A stretch of DNA of 64,000 bases from Mesorhizobium sp. (lineage in GTDB: Bacteria; Pseudomonadota; Alphaproteobacteria; Rhizobiales; Rhizobiaceae), in assembly GCF_023954305.1 (NCBI RefSeq), contig NZ_JAMLIG010000001.1:62001-126000 (forward strand), given 5' to 3'. Position numbers and translations under genes: made by a program. Positions 40,552 through 49,474 of the stretch are shown one piece after another; within the stretch, counting starts at the first letter, position 1, and each line of letters opens with the position of its first letter. The notes beneath the pieces are model-generated. The model was not told the origin of the DNA, did not search any database, and saw nothing but the letters and a program-made list of their open reading frames with translations.

Positions 40552-42761
40552 TCGGCTGTTGACGCTTTCGCCTTCGAACGCCGCTTGTGCTGCGCGATCC
40601 GCTTGGGAGCGTGTGATTTCAGGGCGTCACCCCGCCCTGACAGGCTCGGATTCGTCATGAAATATTCCTGCGCGTTGAAGGGTTCCTCGCCCTCCTCGCG
40701 CGTCACGCGCCGGGAGGTGCCGTCAGGCAATACTTCGAAACTTTGCTGGTTGTCCATGATGTTTCCCAGCATGATCTGGCCCAGCACCTGCTCGTGCACG
40801 GTTTCGTTGGTCAGCGGCACCATCAGCTCGACGCGGCGGTCGAGATTGCGCGGCATCATGTCGGCCGAGCCGATATAGACGATCGCCCCGTCGGACGGCA
40901 GGCCATTGCCATTGCCGAAGCAGTAGATGCGGCTGTGCTCCAAAAACCGACCGATGATCGACTTGGCGCGGATGTTGTCGGACAGGCCAGGCACCTGCGG
41001 CCGCAGACAGCATATGCCGCGCACGATCAGGTCGATGTCGACGCCCGCCTGGCTCGCCTCGTAGAGCGCGTCGATGACCTGCGGATCGACCAGCGAGTTC
41101 ATCTTCATCCAGATCTGCGCCGGCCTTCCAGCCTTGGCATGTTCGATCTCGTCGTCGATGTGCTTGAGGATGCGTTTGCGAAGCGTGAACGGCGAGACCG
41201 CGATCGTCATCTCCTCGGCCGGCTCGGCATAGCCGGTGATGAAGTTGAACAGCTGGGCCACGTCGCGCGCGATCGCCGGATCGACGGTGAAGTAGGACAG
41301 GTCCGTATAGATGCGCGCCGTGATCGGATGGTAGTTGCCGGTGCCCAGGTGCACGTAGGACCGGAGCCTGTTGTCCTCGCGCCGCACCACAAGCGACATC
41401 TTGGCGTGGGTCTTCAGCTCGACGAAACCGAACACGACCTGCACGCCGGCGCGCTCCAAGTCGCGCGCCCAGCGGATATTGGCCTCCTCGTCGAAGCGGG
41501 CCTTGAGTTCGACCAGGGCCGTCACCGACTTGCCAGCTTCCGCCGCGTCGATCAGCGCGCGCACGATGGGGCTGTCGTTGGAGGTCCGGTAGAGCGTCTG
41601 CTTGATCGCGACGACCTCCGGATCGGCTGCCGCCTGGCGCAGGAACTGGACGACCACGTCGAACGATTCGTACGGGTGATGGACGACGATGTCCTTCTCC
41701 CGGATCGCTGCGAAGCAGTCGCCGCCGTGCTCGCGGATGCGCTCCGGGAAGCGCGGGTTGTAGGGTTTGAACTTCAGATCGTCGCGCGGAACCGAGACGA
41801 TCTCCGAAATCTGGTTCACCGCCAGCAACCCGTCGATGATCGACACGCGATTGGCCGGAACGCCGAGTTCCGTCGCGACGAAATCGCGCAGTTCCTCCGG
41901 CATCTCGTGATCGAACTCGATGCGGATCACCGAGCCGCGACGGCGGCGCTTCAACGCGCTCTCGAAGAAGCGCACCAGGTCCTCCGCCTCTTCCTCGATC
42001 TCGATATCGGAGTCGCGGATGAGCCTGAAGGTGCCGGAACCCTGGACTTTGTAGCCCGGGAACAATTGCCCGATGAACATCGAGACCGTGTCTTCAAGCC
42101 GCACGAAGCGCACGCAGTCGCGGTGATCGGGCAGGCGGATGAAGCGGCGCAGCGCGGTCGGCAGGCGCAACAACGCGATCATGCTCTCCGGCTCGCGCTT
42201 GTGCTGCAATTGCAAAGCGATCGAGAAGCCGAGGTTGGGGATGAACGGAAACGGATGCGCCGGATCGATCGACAGCGGCGTCAACACCGGAAAGATCGTT
42301 TCGAGGAAATGTCCCTCGAGCCAGTCGCGCTCTTCCCTGCTCAGGTTCTCACCGCGCACCACCTCGATGCGGGCGTTTTCGAGCAGACCGAAGAGCAGCG
42401 AGAGACTGATCTGCTGGTCCGCCTGAAGGCGGCTCACCTCGCGCAGCAGCTGTTCGAGCTGCTGTTCCGGCGTGCGGCCGTCGGCGCTCTTGGTGGTGAT
42501 CCCTTCGCGCACCTGACCGGCCAAGCCGGCGACGCGGACCATGAAGAACTCATCGAGATTGGCCGCCGAGATCGACAGGAAGCGTACCCGTTCCAGCAGC
42601 GGGTGGCTCGAATTCTGCGATTCCTCGAGCACACGCCGGTTGAACTGGAGCCAGGAGAACTCCCGGTTCACGTAGCGGTCCGGATCGCCGGCATCCGTCG
42701 CGGCCGCGGCCGCGGGCTCGATGGTGAATTCGTGGGAAACCGGTGAGATCTCGTTCATCAT
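40548..42761 (-). CDS. ppk1: Polyphosphate kinase 1
   Basis: 737-aa enzyme making polyphosphate from ATP. The N-terminal domain starts DRYVNREFSWLQFNRRVLEE; the head domain contains SISAANLDEFFMVRVAGL. Two PLD-like catalytic segments are visible: the autophosphorylated His lies in VELKTHAKMSL, with VHLGTGNYHPITARIYTDLSYFT beyond it. The C-terminal extension is basic (HAPKRIAQHKRRSKAKAS). Overlaps ppx by 4 bp in the same direction. No clear Pho box was identified upstream. Confidence 0.95.
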   Translation of the reverse strand: MMNEISPVSHEFTIEPAAAAATDAGDPDRYVNREFSWLQFNRRVLEESQNSSHPLLERVRFLSISAANLDEFFMVRVAGLAGQVREGITTKSADGRTPEQQLEQLLREVSRLQADQQISLSLLFGLLENARIEVVRGENLSREERDWLEGHFLETIFPVLTPLSIDPAHPFPFIPNLGFSIALQLQHKREPESMIALLRLPTALRRFIRLPDHRDCVRFVRLEDTVSMFIGQLFPGYKVQGSGTFRLIRDSDIEIEEEAEDLVRFFESALKRRRRGSVIRIEFDHEMPEELRDFVATELGVPANRVSIIDGLLAVNQISEIVSVPRDDLKFKPYNPRFPERIREHGGDCFAAIREKDIVVHHPYESFDVVVQFLRQAAADPEVVAIKQTLYRTSNDSPIVRALIDAAEAGKSVTALVELKARFDEEANIRWARDLERAGVQVVFGFVELKTHAKMSLVVRREDNRLRSYVHLGTGNYHPITARIYTDLSYFTVDPAIARDVAQLFNFITGYAEPAEEMTIAVSPFTLRKRILKHIDDEIEHAKAGRPAQIWMKMNSLVDPQVIDALYEASQAGVDIDLIVRGICCLRPQVPGLSDNIRAKSIIGRFLEHSRIYCFGNGNGLPSDGAIVYIGSADMMPRNLDRRVELMVPLTNETVHEQVLGQIMLGNIMDNQQSFEVLPDGTSRRVTREEGEEPFNAQEYFMTNPSLSGRGDALKSHAPKRIAQHKRRSKAKASTAE

Positions 42762-42909
42762 TCCGCCTTGGACGCAGCCTTTCCAGGGCCGTCAAGACAA
42801 TAGACGGCTTCGTTCTGTCCTGACAGGCATTTGCGACACTATGATTGCACCCGCCTTGCAAAGCGCCAAGAGTTGCGCCAAAGGCTGGAGGAAGCGAACG
42901 GAGATTGCG

Positions 42910-43155
42910 ATGGCTGGCCACGGCATCCCTCATTTCCAGAACGACGCCGGTCACGCGACGATCGCGATCGGCGTCACCGAATTCATGTGCGTCGGCGCCA
43001 ATCCGCCCTTCGACCATCCGCATGTCTTCCTCGACATGGGCGACGATACCGAGAAGGTCTGCCCCTACTGCTCGACGCTCTATCGCTTCGATCCGTCGCT
43101 CGGCGCCTCGCAGACCCAGCCGGCCGGCTGTCTTTACGTGCCCCGCGCGGCCTGA
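42910..43155 (+). CDS. CHCC zinc-finger protein (NDUFS6-like)
   Basis: 81-aa zinc-binding protein of the zf-CHCC family, the fold of the complex I accessory subunit NDUFS6. Zinc ligands: FMCVGANPPFDHPHVFLDMG (Cys and His) and VCPYCSTLYRF (two Cys). Alphaproteobacterial homologues are single-domain. GGAG lies upstream of ATG 42910. Association with respiratory complex I is assumed from family. Confidence 0.85.
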   Translation: MAGHGIPHFQNDAGHATIAIGVTEFMCVGANPPFDHPHVFLDMGDDTEKVCPYCSTLYRFDPSLGASQTQPAGCLYVPRAA

Positions 43156-43161
43156 TCCTGC

Positions 43162-44430
43162 ATGTCCTCCGGGGCCGCGCCGCGGTCGCGGCAGATCGTC
43201 ATCGCCGGCGGCGGAATCGCCGGCCTGACGGCGGCGATCGCATTCGCCGCGAAAGGCTTTTCCGTTCGACTGTTCGAGCGCGTCGCCAATCTGGAGGAGG
43301 TGGGCGCAGGCCTGCAGCTTTCGCCGAACGCGACCCGCATCCTGGCCAGGCTGGGCATCCCGGACCACCTGCGCGCGGCCTCGATCAGACCCGAAGCCGT
43401 GCTGCTTTGCCGCGCGTCCGATCTGCGCCGGATCGCGCGCGTGCCGCTCGGCGCCCAGGCAACGGCGCGCTGGAAGAGCCCCTATCTGGTGCTGCATCGC
43501 GCCGACCTCCACGCAGCCCTGTTCGCGGTCGCCTCGAAGATGCCGGACGTGGAGATAGTGACCGGCGCGACCGTCTCCGACGCTGCGATGCATGCGCAGG
43601 GCGTCACGGTGGCGGTCGATCATGAGGGGCGGAGCCGTGAGATCGATTCCCTGCTTCTCGTCGCGGCCGACGGAGTCTGGTCGACCCTGCGGAAACTCGT
43701 CGGCGGCGCCGGCGCCGGTTCCTTCTCCGGCAGGATCGCCTGGCGTGCCACGGTGCGCGCCGATGGCGAGGCGGTGGCGATGCTAGCTGACCATCTGCCG
43801 CGCGACTGCGTCAGCGCCTTCCTGCACCCCCGCGCGCATCTCGTCTCCTATCCCGTTCGGGGAGGAAGCTCGATCAATCTCGCTGCGTTCACCCAGGGCG
43901 GCGCGCAGGGCGCCTCGTGGTCGCACTCGAGCGAGGCCCGCCCGCTGATCGAGGCGCTGAGCGGCGCGGCCCCGGCGCTCCTCGACTTCATCGCGGCCAT
44001 CGGCAGCTGGACGGTCTGGCCGATCCACACGGTCGACCCGCGCTCGCCCTGGATCAATCCGCGCGGAGCGGTGCTGATCGGCGACGCGGCGCATGCGATG
44101 ACGCCGTTCGCGGCACAAGGCGCGGCGGCGGCGATCGAGGACGCCTATGTGCTGGCCGCGGCGGTCGCCGACCAGCCCGACGATATCGGCGCGGCGCTTC
44201 GCCGTTACGAGAAGATCAGGCGCGAGCGGGTCGCCGCCGTGGCGCGGCGCGGCGCGTTCAACGCCTTCACCTGGCACGCGGCCGGACCGATCGGCTTCGG
44301 CCGCGACCTCGTGCTCGGCCTACTTCCGTCCGGAAAGCTCGCCTCCGACCTCGACTGGCTGTACGGCTGGGACGCGGACGCCGCGCTGAAAGCCGTTCCC
44401 GTCAGCGCCGGCGCCGCGCAATCCCGCTGA
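43162..44430 (+). CDS. FAD-dependent monooxygenase (salicylate hydroxylase-like)
   Basis: 422-aa flavoprotein hydroxylase. The N-terminal GGGIAGLTAAIAFAAKGFSVRLFER (residues 16-40) is the FAD ADP-binding fold. The conserved DG of group A enzymes appears in VAADGVWSTLR, and the GD motif near the flavin ribityl is in AVLIGDAAHAMTPFAAQGAAAAIED (around residue 300). It resembles 3-hydroxybenzoate 6-hydroxylase and salicylate hydroxylase. The substrate is unknown. It starts 6 bp after the zinc-finger gene stop and is probably cotranscribed. Confidence 0.85.
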   Translation: MSSGAAPRSRQIVIAGGGIAGLTAAIAFAAKGFSVRLFERVANLEEVGAGLQLSPNATRILARLGIPDHLRAASIRPEAVLLCRASDLRRIARVPLGAQATARWKSPYLVLHRADLHAALFAVASKMPDVEIVTGATVSDAAMHAQGVTVAVDHEGRSREIDSLLLVAADGVWSTLRKLVGGAGAGSFSGRIAWRATVRADGEAVAMLADHLPRDCVSAFLHPRAHLVSYPVRGGSSINLAAFTQGGAQGASWSHSSEARPLIEALSGAAPALLDFIAAIGSWTVWPIHTVDPRSPWINPRGAVLIGDAAHAMTPFAAQGAAAAIEDAYVLAAAVADQPDDIGAALRRYEKIRRERVAAVARRGAFNAFTWHAAGPIGFGRDLVLGLLPSGKLASDLDWLYGWDADAALKAVPVSAGAAQSR

Positions 44431-44572
44431 CGACCTGGACCTCCGTTCGTGGCGACCCATGCCCGGGACGGCGTCCATTCCGCAATCTTTCCCTCGCCGC
44501 GTCGGAAATCGGCCGTGTTCACGCCAGTCGCGCGTCACAATCCCGGATCAACCTCGCGCCCGGCTTGGGAGC

Positions 44573-45547
44573 ATGTCGGCAATGGGCATCTGCAACCGTT
44601 CGTGGCGCGGGCTGACCGCGCTGGTTTTCGCCTGTCTCGGTCTGGCGCTCGCTAATCAGCCGTCGCGCGCGGACCCGCCGCCGGCCAAGGCGCGGATCGG
44701 CGACCTCACCTTCCGCTACGATCCTTTCAACTGGCGTTTCGAACCGGCCGGTACCGGCTTCACTGCCACCTGCCAGCAGGTCGACTGCCGCGGCGTCGTT
44801 TTCGATGTCTCCGTGCGCGACACGACTGGCGAATGCGGCAAGGAGGCCGCCGAACGAACGGCTGAGCGGATGTTCCCCGCCGCCGACCGCCATCCCGTCA
44901 ACATCGTGCGCGCCGGGCGCTTTGCTCTCGTCAAGGCGGAGAGCCGTTTCGGCTCCGACCTGTCGGCGCCGACCTATGTCTACGCCTGTCTCGACTGGCA
45001 GGAGCGGGAATACCGCTTTGCGATGCGAGCGGAAACGGTCGGCCGAACGTCATGGGCCGGCGGCGCCCTGCACTATCTAGTCAGCCGCGCCACCGCGCCG
45101 CCGGCACCGATCAAGGTGTTGCGGCTGGGCGAACTGGAGTTCCGCTATTCGACAGAACGGTGGCGTGTTGCCGAAATCGAGCCCCGGCAAAGCTACATGC
45201 TGTCCTGCCGCCCCCCGGCCTGCCACGATCACGGCGCCTTCGTCATGGTCTCCGCCACAGCGTCGACCGTCGGCTGCGAGCGCGATCCCGATAACGCGGG
45301 ATTGCCGATCTCCGAAGCGGTAGTGACCCCTATGCATGGCCAGCGACCCGACGTTCTGCCGTTCGCGGTCGCGACAATCCACTCGCCCTGCCGCAACTAC
45401 GTCCCGCCGGCACGCAGCGCCTGCTTGTGGCACAACGGCATTGCCTATCGGATCGGAACGCCGGACCCCGCCGGATGCCGCTCGGATTTCGGCGTTCCGG
45501 CCGGGGCATTCGCCGAACTGGTGAACGGCGCGCGGTTGGCGCCGTAG
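44573..45547 (+). CDS. Exported protein with two tandem Cys-containing repeats
   Basis: 324-aa protein not assigned to a family. The likely start is ATG at 44573 (GGGAG just upstream) or 44582, giving a signal peptide (GLTALVFACLGLALA). The mature part is duplicated: the first copy opens IGDLTFRYDPFNWRFE and has TATCQQVDCRG, and the second opens LGELEFRYSTERWRVA and has MLSCRPPACHD. In each, C-x4-C sits about 25 residues after the FRY motif and a further Cys follows after VSxRDTTGEC or SATASTVGC. The cysteines probably form disulfides in the periplasm. The function is unknown. Confidence 0.65.
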   Translation: MSAMGICNRSWRGLTALVFACLGLALANQPSRADPPPAKARIGDLTFRYDPFNWRFEPAGTGFTATCQQVDCRGVVFDVSVRDTTGECGKEAAERTAERMFPAADRHPVNIVRAGRFALVKAESRFGSDLSAPTYVYACLDWQEREYRFAMRAETVGRTSWAGGALHYLVSRATAPPAPIKVLRLGELEFRYSTERWRVAEIEPRQSYMLSCRPPACHDHGAFVMVSATASTVGCERDPDNAGLPISEAVVTPMHGQRPDVLPFAVATIHSPCRNYVPPARSACLWHNGIAYRIGTPDPAGCRSDFGVPAGAFAELVNGARLAP

Positions 45548-45553
45548 CGGCCT

Positions 45554-46227
45554 TCAGGGTAGGTCGTTGAAGGCGCGCAGCGACCACACGAGGCTCTGCG
45601 GCAGCGGGTTCCACAATCCGGTCCGAAGTCCCGCCCGCCTCAGCACGGCGCTGGTCCACGTATTGCAGCCGACGACGGCGTTGAAGGTACCGGTGCCTTC
45701 ATAGAAGCGATCGAAGGGGCCATAAGAACGTCCTTCGATCAGAATCGGCTCACCGCCCGGATGACGCGCAAATCCTTCCAGGGCTGCGCTGACCATGGCC
45801 GAGAACGCACCCACGCTCAAATCGATCGCGACGACGCCATCGCCCGCCTGGTCGATCTCGCCGGCGAGCGCGACGTGCATCGCGGAACTATCCGCCGTGA
45901 GCGCGCGCATGACCGGCCGGGCTTGAGATCGGACCATGTCGGCGTCTCGAGATAGAAGGAACGGCCTCCCCAGCCTACGATCAGCCACTCGACGGCAGGA
46001 TCGGAGACAGGCAGCCCCGAGGACTGCAGGAATCCCAGCCTGCTGAGGATATCCGGATCAGCCGGAAGCGCGATGTCGGTGTGGATCGGATTGGACAGGA
46101 CGAGCATCCGCCTCGTGGCGTCGCCGCCCGCCGCTGCCGTCGCGAGCAGCGGCCGAGGGATGACGGCCCCCGCGAACGGCGCCAGAACCGCCGCCAGCAC
46201 GAGGGCGACGACCAGGCGCCGCCGCAT
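45554..46227 (-). pseudogene. DUF2459 (TIGR02117) family gene, frameshifted
   Basis: The N-terminal part is in one frame (46227 to about 45930; signal peptide MRRRLVVALVLAAVLAPFAG, then HTDIALPADPDI, WLIVGWGGRSFYLETPTWSDLKPG). The C-terminal part continues in another frame (from about 45925 to 45554; MRALTADSSAMHVALAGEIDQ, YGPFDRFYEGTGTFNAVVGCNTWTSAVLRRAGL). The join needs a one-base addition in the GGCC/CGG run near 45918-45930, i.e. a one-base deletion relative to intact members. It could be a true pseudogene or a sequencing error. It lies 9 bp downstream of aapP. Confidence 0.75.
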
Positions 46228-46236
46228 TGGCCAGCC

Positions 46237-47040
46237 TCAGTGCAGGATCTGGCTGAGGAACAGCTTGGTGCGCTCGTGGCGCGGATGGTCGAAGAACTCG
46301 GCCGGCGTGTTCTGCTCGACGATCTGGCCCTGGTCCATGAAGATCACCCGGTTGGCGACCTTGCGCGCGAAGCCCATCTCGTGGGTCACGCACAGCATGG
46401 TCATCCCTTCCTCGGCGAGCCCGACCATCGTCTCCAGCACTTCCTTGATCATCTCCGGATCGAGCGCCGAGGTCGGCTCGTCGAACAGCATGATGCGCGG
46501 GTTCATGCACAGCGACCGCGCGATCGCCACGCGCTGCTGCTGCCCGCCGGACAATTGCCCAGGGTATTTGTTGGCTTGCTCCGGGATCTTCACGCGGCGC
46601 AGGAAGTGCATGGCGGTCTCCTCCGCCTGCTTCTTCGGGATCTTGCGCACCCAGATCGGCGCCAGCGTGCAGTTCTCGAGGATCGTCAGGTGCGGGAACA
46701 GGTTGAAGTGCTGGAATACCATGCCGACCTCGCGGCGTACCTCGTCGATCTTCTTCAGATCGTTGGTCAGTTCCTTGCCGTCGACGACGATCTTGCCCTT
46801 CTGGTGCTCCTCCAGCCGGTTGATGCAGCGGATCAGCGTCGACTTGCCCGAACCGGAGGGACCGCAGATGACGATGCGCTCGCCGCGCATGACCTTCAGA
46901 TTGATGTCCTTCAGCACATGAAAGTCGCCATACCACTTGTGCATGCCGACGATCTCGACCGCAACATCGGTATCCGAGATGTGCATCTTCGAGCTGTCGA
47001 TCTGGATCTCGTCGGCCGAAACGGCGTTCTCGATGGCCAT
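46237..47040 (-). CDS. aapP: General L-amino-acid ABC transporter ATP-binding protein
   Basis: 267-aa ATPase of the polar amino-acid ABC importer. Walker A is GPSGSGKS at residues 60-67, the signature is LSGGQQQR, Walker B is IMLFDEPTSALDP and the switch His is in CVTHEM. The N-terminal ~28 residues are an extension before the usual VGMHKWYG start. Last gene of the aapJQMP operon. Confidence 0.95.
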   Translation of the reverse strand: MAIENAVSADEIQIDSSKMHISDTDVAVEIVGMHKWYGDFHVLKDINLKVMRGERIVICGPSGSGKSTLIRCINRLEEHQKGKIVVDGKELTNDLKKIDEVRREVGMVFQHFNLFPHLTILENCTLAPIWVRKIPKKQAEETAMHFLRRVKIPEQANKYPGQLSGGQQQRVAIARSLCMNPRIMLFDEPTSALDPEMIKEVLETMVGLAEEGMTMLCVTHEMGFARKVANRVIFMDQGQIVEQNTPAEFFDHPRHERTKLFLSQILH

Positions 47041-47049
47041 TTGGTTCCC

Positions 47050-48207
47050 CTATTTCCTGTGGCCGGTGTCGAGCCGGCGTTCCATGTAGATCGAATAGCG
47101 AGACATGCCGAAGCAGAAGATCCAGAACACGAAGCCGGCGAAGATGAGCCCGGTCAGCGGCGTCTGTTGCGTGATCCAGTTCGCATCATTGAAATTGCGG
47201 CGTACCGCCCCGAGCAGGTCGAACATGTTGACGATGTAGACCAGGCTGGTGTCCTTGAAGAGGCCGATGAAGGTGTTGACGATGCCGGGGATCACCAGTT
47301 TCAGCGCTTGCGGCAGGATAATGAGCCGCATCTTGTGGCCGTAGGACAGGCCAAGCGAATCGGCGCCCTCGAACTGGCCCTTGGGGATCGCCTGCAGGCC
47401 GCCGCGGATGACCTCGGCCATGTAGGCGGAGGCGAACACCGCCACGCCGACCAGCACGCTGACGAAGTCGTCGATCTTGGCGTTGTTCGGCATGAACAGG
47501 GGCAGCATCTTGGTCGCCATGAACAGGACGGTAATCAGGGGCACGCCGCGCACGACCTCGATGAAGACGACGCACAGGGCCTTGATCACCGGCAGGGTCG
47601 AGCGCCGGCCGAGTGCCAGCAGCACGCCTGCCGGCAGCGACACGACGATGCCGACATAGGACAGGATGATCGTCACCATGAAGCCGCCCCAGTCGCGGGT
47701 CGGCACGTAGCGCAGCCCGAACCATCCGCCCGGCAAAAGGATGAAGCCGAGGATCGGCAAGACGACGAACAGCCCTATCGCGTTCGCGACCTTGTAGGGG
47801 GCGCGCGGGATGAGGAACGGCACCAGCAACGCCACAAGCAGCGCGCCCAACAGCATCGGACGCCAGCGCTCGTCGACCGGGTAGGTGTTGAACATGAACT
47901 GGCCGAACTTGTTGGTGACGAAGTTCCAGCAGGCGCCGGACCAACCGTCCGGATGGATACCGCCCTGCGAGATCGTGGCACAGAAGGTGCGGTTGTCGCC
48001 GGTATACTGGGCGTCGATGAACAGCCAACGGATCAGCGGAGGGATGAACCAGGCGAGCAGCGCCAGTGCGATGAACGTCAGAACGGTGTCGGCAGGAGTG
48101 GCGAAAAGATTGGTGCGGGCCCAGTGGACGATGCCCTTCTGGCCCACAGGCGCGGCGAGCGGGCGCTCCATCTCGCTGCGGACATAGGCGATTTGGTTCT
48201 CTTGCAT
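47050..48207 (-). CDS. aapM: General L-amino-acid ABC transporter permease (AapM)
   Basis: 385-aa inner-membrane permease of the His/Glu/Gln/Arg/opine type. The N-terminal region is long, with a first membrane segment, a large periplasmic loop (about residues 60-115) and several helices before the conserved permease core (VVRGVPLITVLFMATKMLPL, then the EAA loop AIPKGQFEGADSLGLSYGHKMRLIILPQA). GAGGAG precedes ATG 48207; an extension to 48246 lacks support. Ends 9 bp before aapP. Confidence 0.95.
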   Translation of the reverse strand: MQENQIAYVRSEMERPLAAPVGQKGIVHWARTNLFATPADTVLTFIALALLAWFIPPLIRWLFIDAQYTGDNRTFCATISQGGIHPDGWSGACWNFVTNKFGQFMFNTYPVDERWRPMLLGALLVALLVPFLIPRAPYKVANAIGLFVVLPILGFILLPGGWFGLRYVPTRDWGGFMVTIILSYVGIVVSLPAGVLLALGRRSTLPVIKALCVVFIEVVRGVPLITVLFMATKMLPLFMPNNAKIDDFVSVLVGVAVFASAYMAEVIRGGLQAIPKGQFEGADSLGLSYGHKMRLIILPQALKLVIPGIVNTFIGLFKDTSLVYIVNMFDLLGAVRRNFNDANWITQQTPLTGLIFAGFVFWIFCFGMSRYSIYMERRLDTGHRK

Positions 48208-48217
48208 CGCGGGCTCC

Positions 48218-49408
48218 TCAGCGCTCGACCAGCGCGACGCGCGCATTGAACCAGTTCATGAAGAGCGACATTGCGAGGCTGATGGTGAGGTAGACGACCA
48301 TCCAGATCGCCACGATCTGGATCGAGTTGCCGCTCTTGTTGAGGATCGTGCCGCCGACCGAGACCAGGTCGGGATAGCCGACGGCGATCGCCAGCGACGA
48401 GTTCTTGGTCAGGTTGAGATACTGGCTGGTCAGCGGCGGCACGATGATGCGCATCGCCTGCGGAATGATGATCAGCCGGGTTGTGGTGCCCGGCCGGAGG
48501 CCGAGCGCATGCGCCGCCTCCGACTGGCCGCGCCCGACGCCCTTGATTCCGGCGCGCACGATCTCGGCGATGAAAGCCGCGGTGTAGATCGACAGCGACA
48601 GATAGAGCGCCAGGAATTCCGGCCCGATCATCATGCCGCCGCGGGCTTGGAAGGCGCCCTGAACCGGCACGTCGAAGGAGAGCGGGAAGCCCATGGCGGC
48701 GAGCGCGATCAGCGGCAAGCCGACGAGCAGGCCGATGCAGGTCCAGAACACGGGGAAGCGTTGGCCGGTTGCCATCTGGCGCGCTTTGGCGCGGTTTGAG
48801 ACGAAGAAGCACATCGCGATGGCGACCACGAAAGCGACGCCCACCAGCCAGGACCCCTCACCCCAGACCGGAACGGGAATCGTCAGGCCGCGATTGCTCA
48901 GCAGGGCCGAGAAGGGCAGATGGTACGCATCGCGCGGCTGCGGCAGGATCGCCAGCACGCCGAGATACCAGAAGAAGATGACCAGCAGCGGCGGAGTGTT
49001 GCGGAAGACCTCGACATAGACGGTGCAGAGACTGCGGATCAGCCAGTTGCGCGACAGGCGGCCGATGCCGACGATGAAGCCGATCACGGTGGCCGTGACG
49101 ATGCCGACGGCCGCAATCAGCAGCGTGTTGATCAGGCCTACGACCAGCGCGGCCGAATAGGCCGAGTCGGCCGAGTAGGAAATCAGCGATTGGCCGATAT
49201 CGAACCCGGCGCGCTCGTTGAGAAAATCGAAGGAGATCGTCCGGCCGATCCGGGCCAAGTTCTGCTGGGTATTGTTGACGACCCAGACGACCAGCGCGAA
49301 CAGCGCGACAAAGGCAAAGACCTGGAAGGCGATCCCGCGGACGACGGGATTGTAGATTAACGGAACCCGTGGCGCATCATCGCTGCGCAAGACCTGTTCG
49401 CTCGCCAT
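48218..49408 (-). CDS. aapQ: General L-amino-acid ABC transporter permease (AapQ)
   Basis: 396-aa inner-membrane permease partner of AapM. It has the same layout: an N-terminal extension with early helices, then VEVFRNTPPLLVIFFWYLG, a large insertion, and the EAA loop (GVGRGQSEAAHALGLRPGTTTRLIIIPQA). Ten bases separate its stop from the AapM start. Confidence 0.95.
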   Translation of the reverse strand: MASEQVLRSDDAPRVPLIYNPVVRGIAFQVFAFVALFALVVWVVNNTQQNLARIGRTISFDFLNERAGFDIGQSLISYSADSAYSAALVVGLINTLLIAAVGIVTATVIGFIVGIGRLSRNWLIRSLCTVYVEVFRNTPPLLVIFFWYLGVLAILPQPRDAYHLPFSALLSNRGLTIPVPVWGEGSWLVGVAFVVAIAMCFFVSNRAKARQMATGQRFPVFWTCIGLLVGLPLIALAAMGFPLSFDVPVQGAFQARGGMMIGPEFLALYLSLSIYTAAFIAEIVRAGIKGVGRGQSEAAHALGLRPGTTTRLIIIPQAMRIIVPPLTSQYLNLTKNSSLAIAVGYPDLVSVGGTILNKSGNSIQIVAIWMVVYLTISLAMSLFMNWFNARVALVER

Positions 49409-49431
49409 CGCGGCCTCCTGTTAGGGACGTC

Positions 49432-49458
49432 CCGGGGGCGGCGGGTGCCGTCCCCCGG
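49432..49458 (-). terminator. Intercistronic hairpin between aapJ and aapQ
   Basis: Strong GC stem: outer arms CCGGGGG (49432-49438)/CCCCCGG (49452-49458) and inner CGGC/GCCG around a GGGT loop (+ strand letters). No U-tract follows. Such hairpins after the binding-protein gene commonly allow higher aapJ than permease expression, by attenuation or mRNA stability. Confidence 0.65.
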
Positions 49459-49474
49459 TCTGCCTGCCAGAAGA

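Noticed and set aside
42762..42909. Pho box upstream of ppk1
   Set aside because: A CTGTCAG-like element occurs, but the second half-site is too degenerate to claim PhoB control.
46081..48249. 722-codon open frame on + strand
   Set aside because: Antisense to aapP/aapM; composition typical of a shadow frame.
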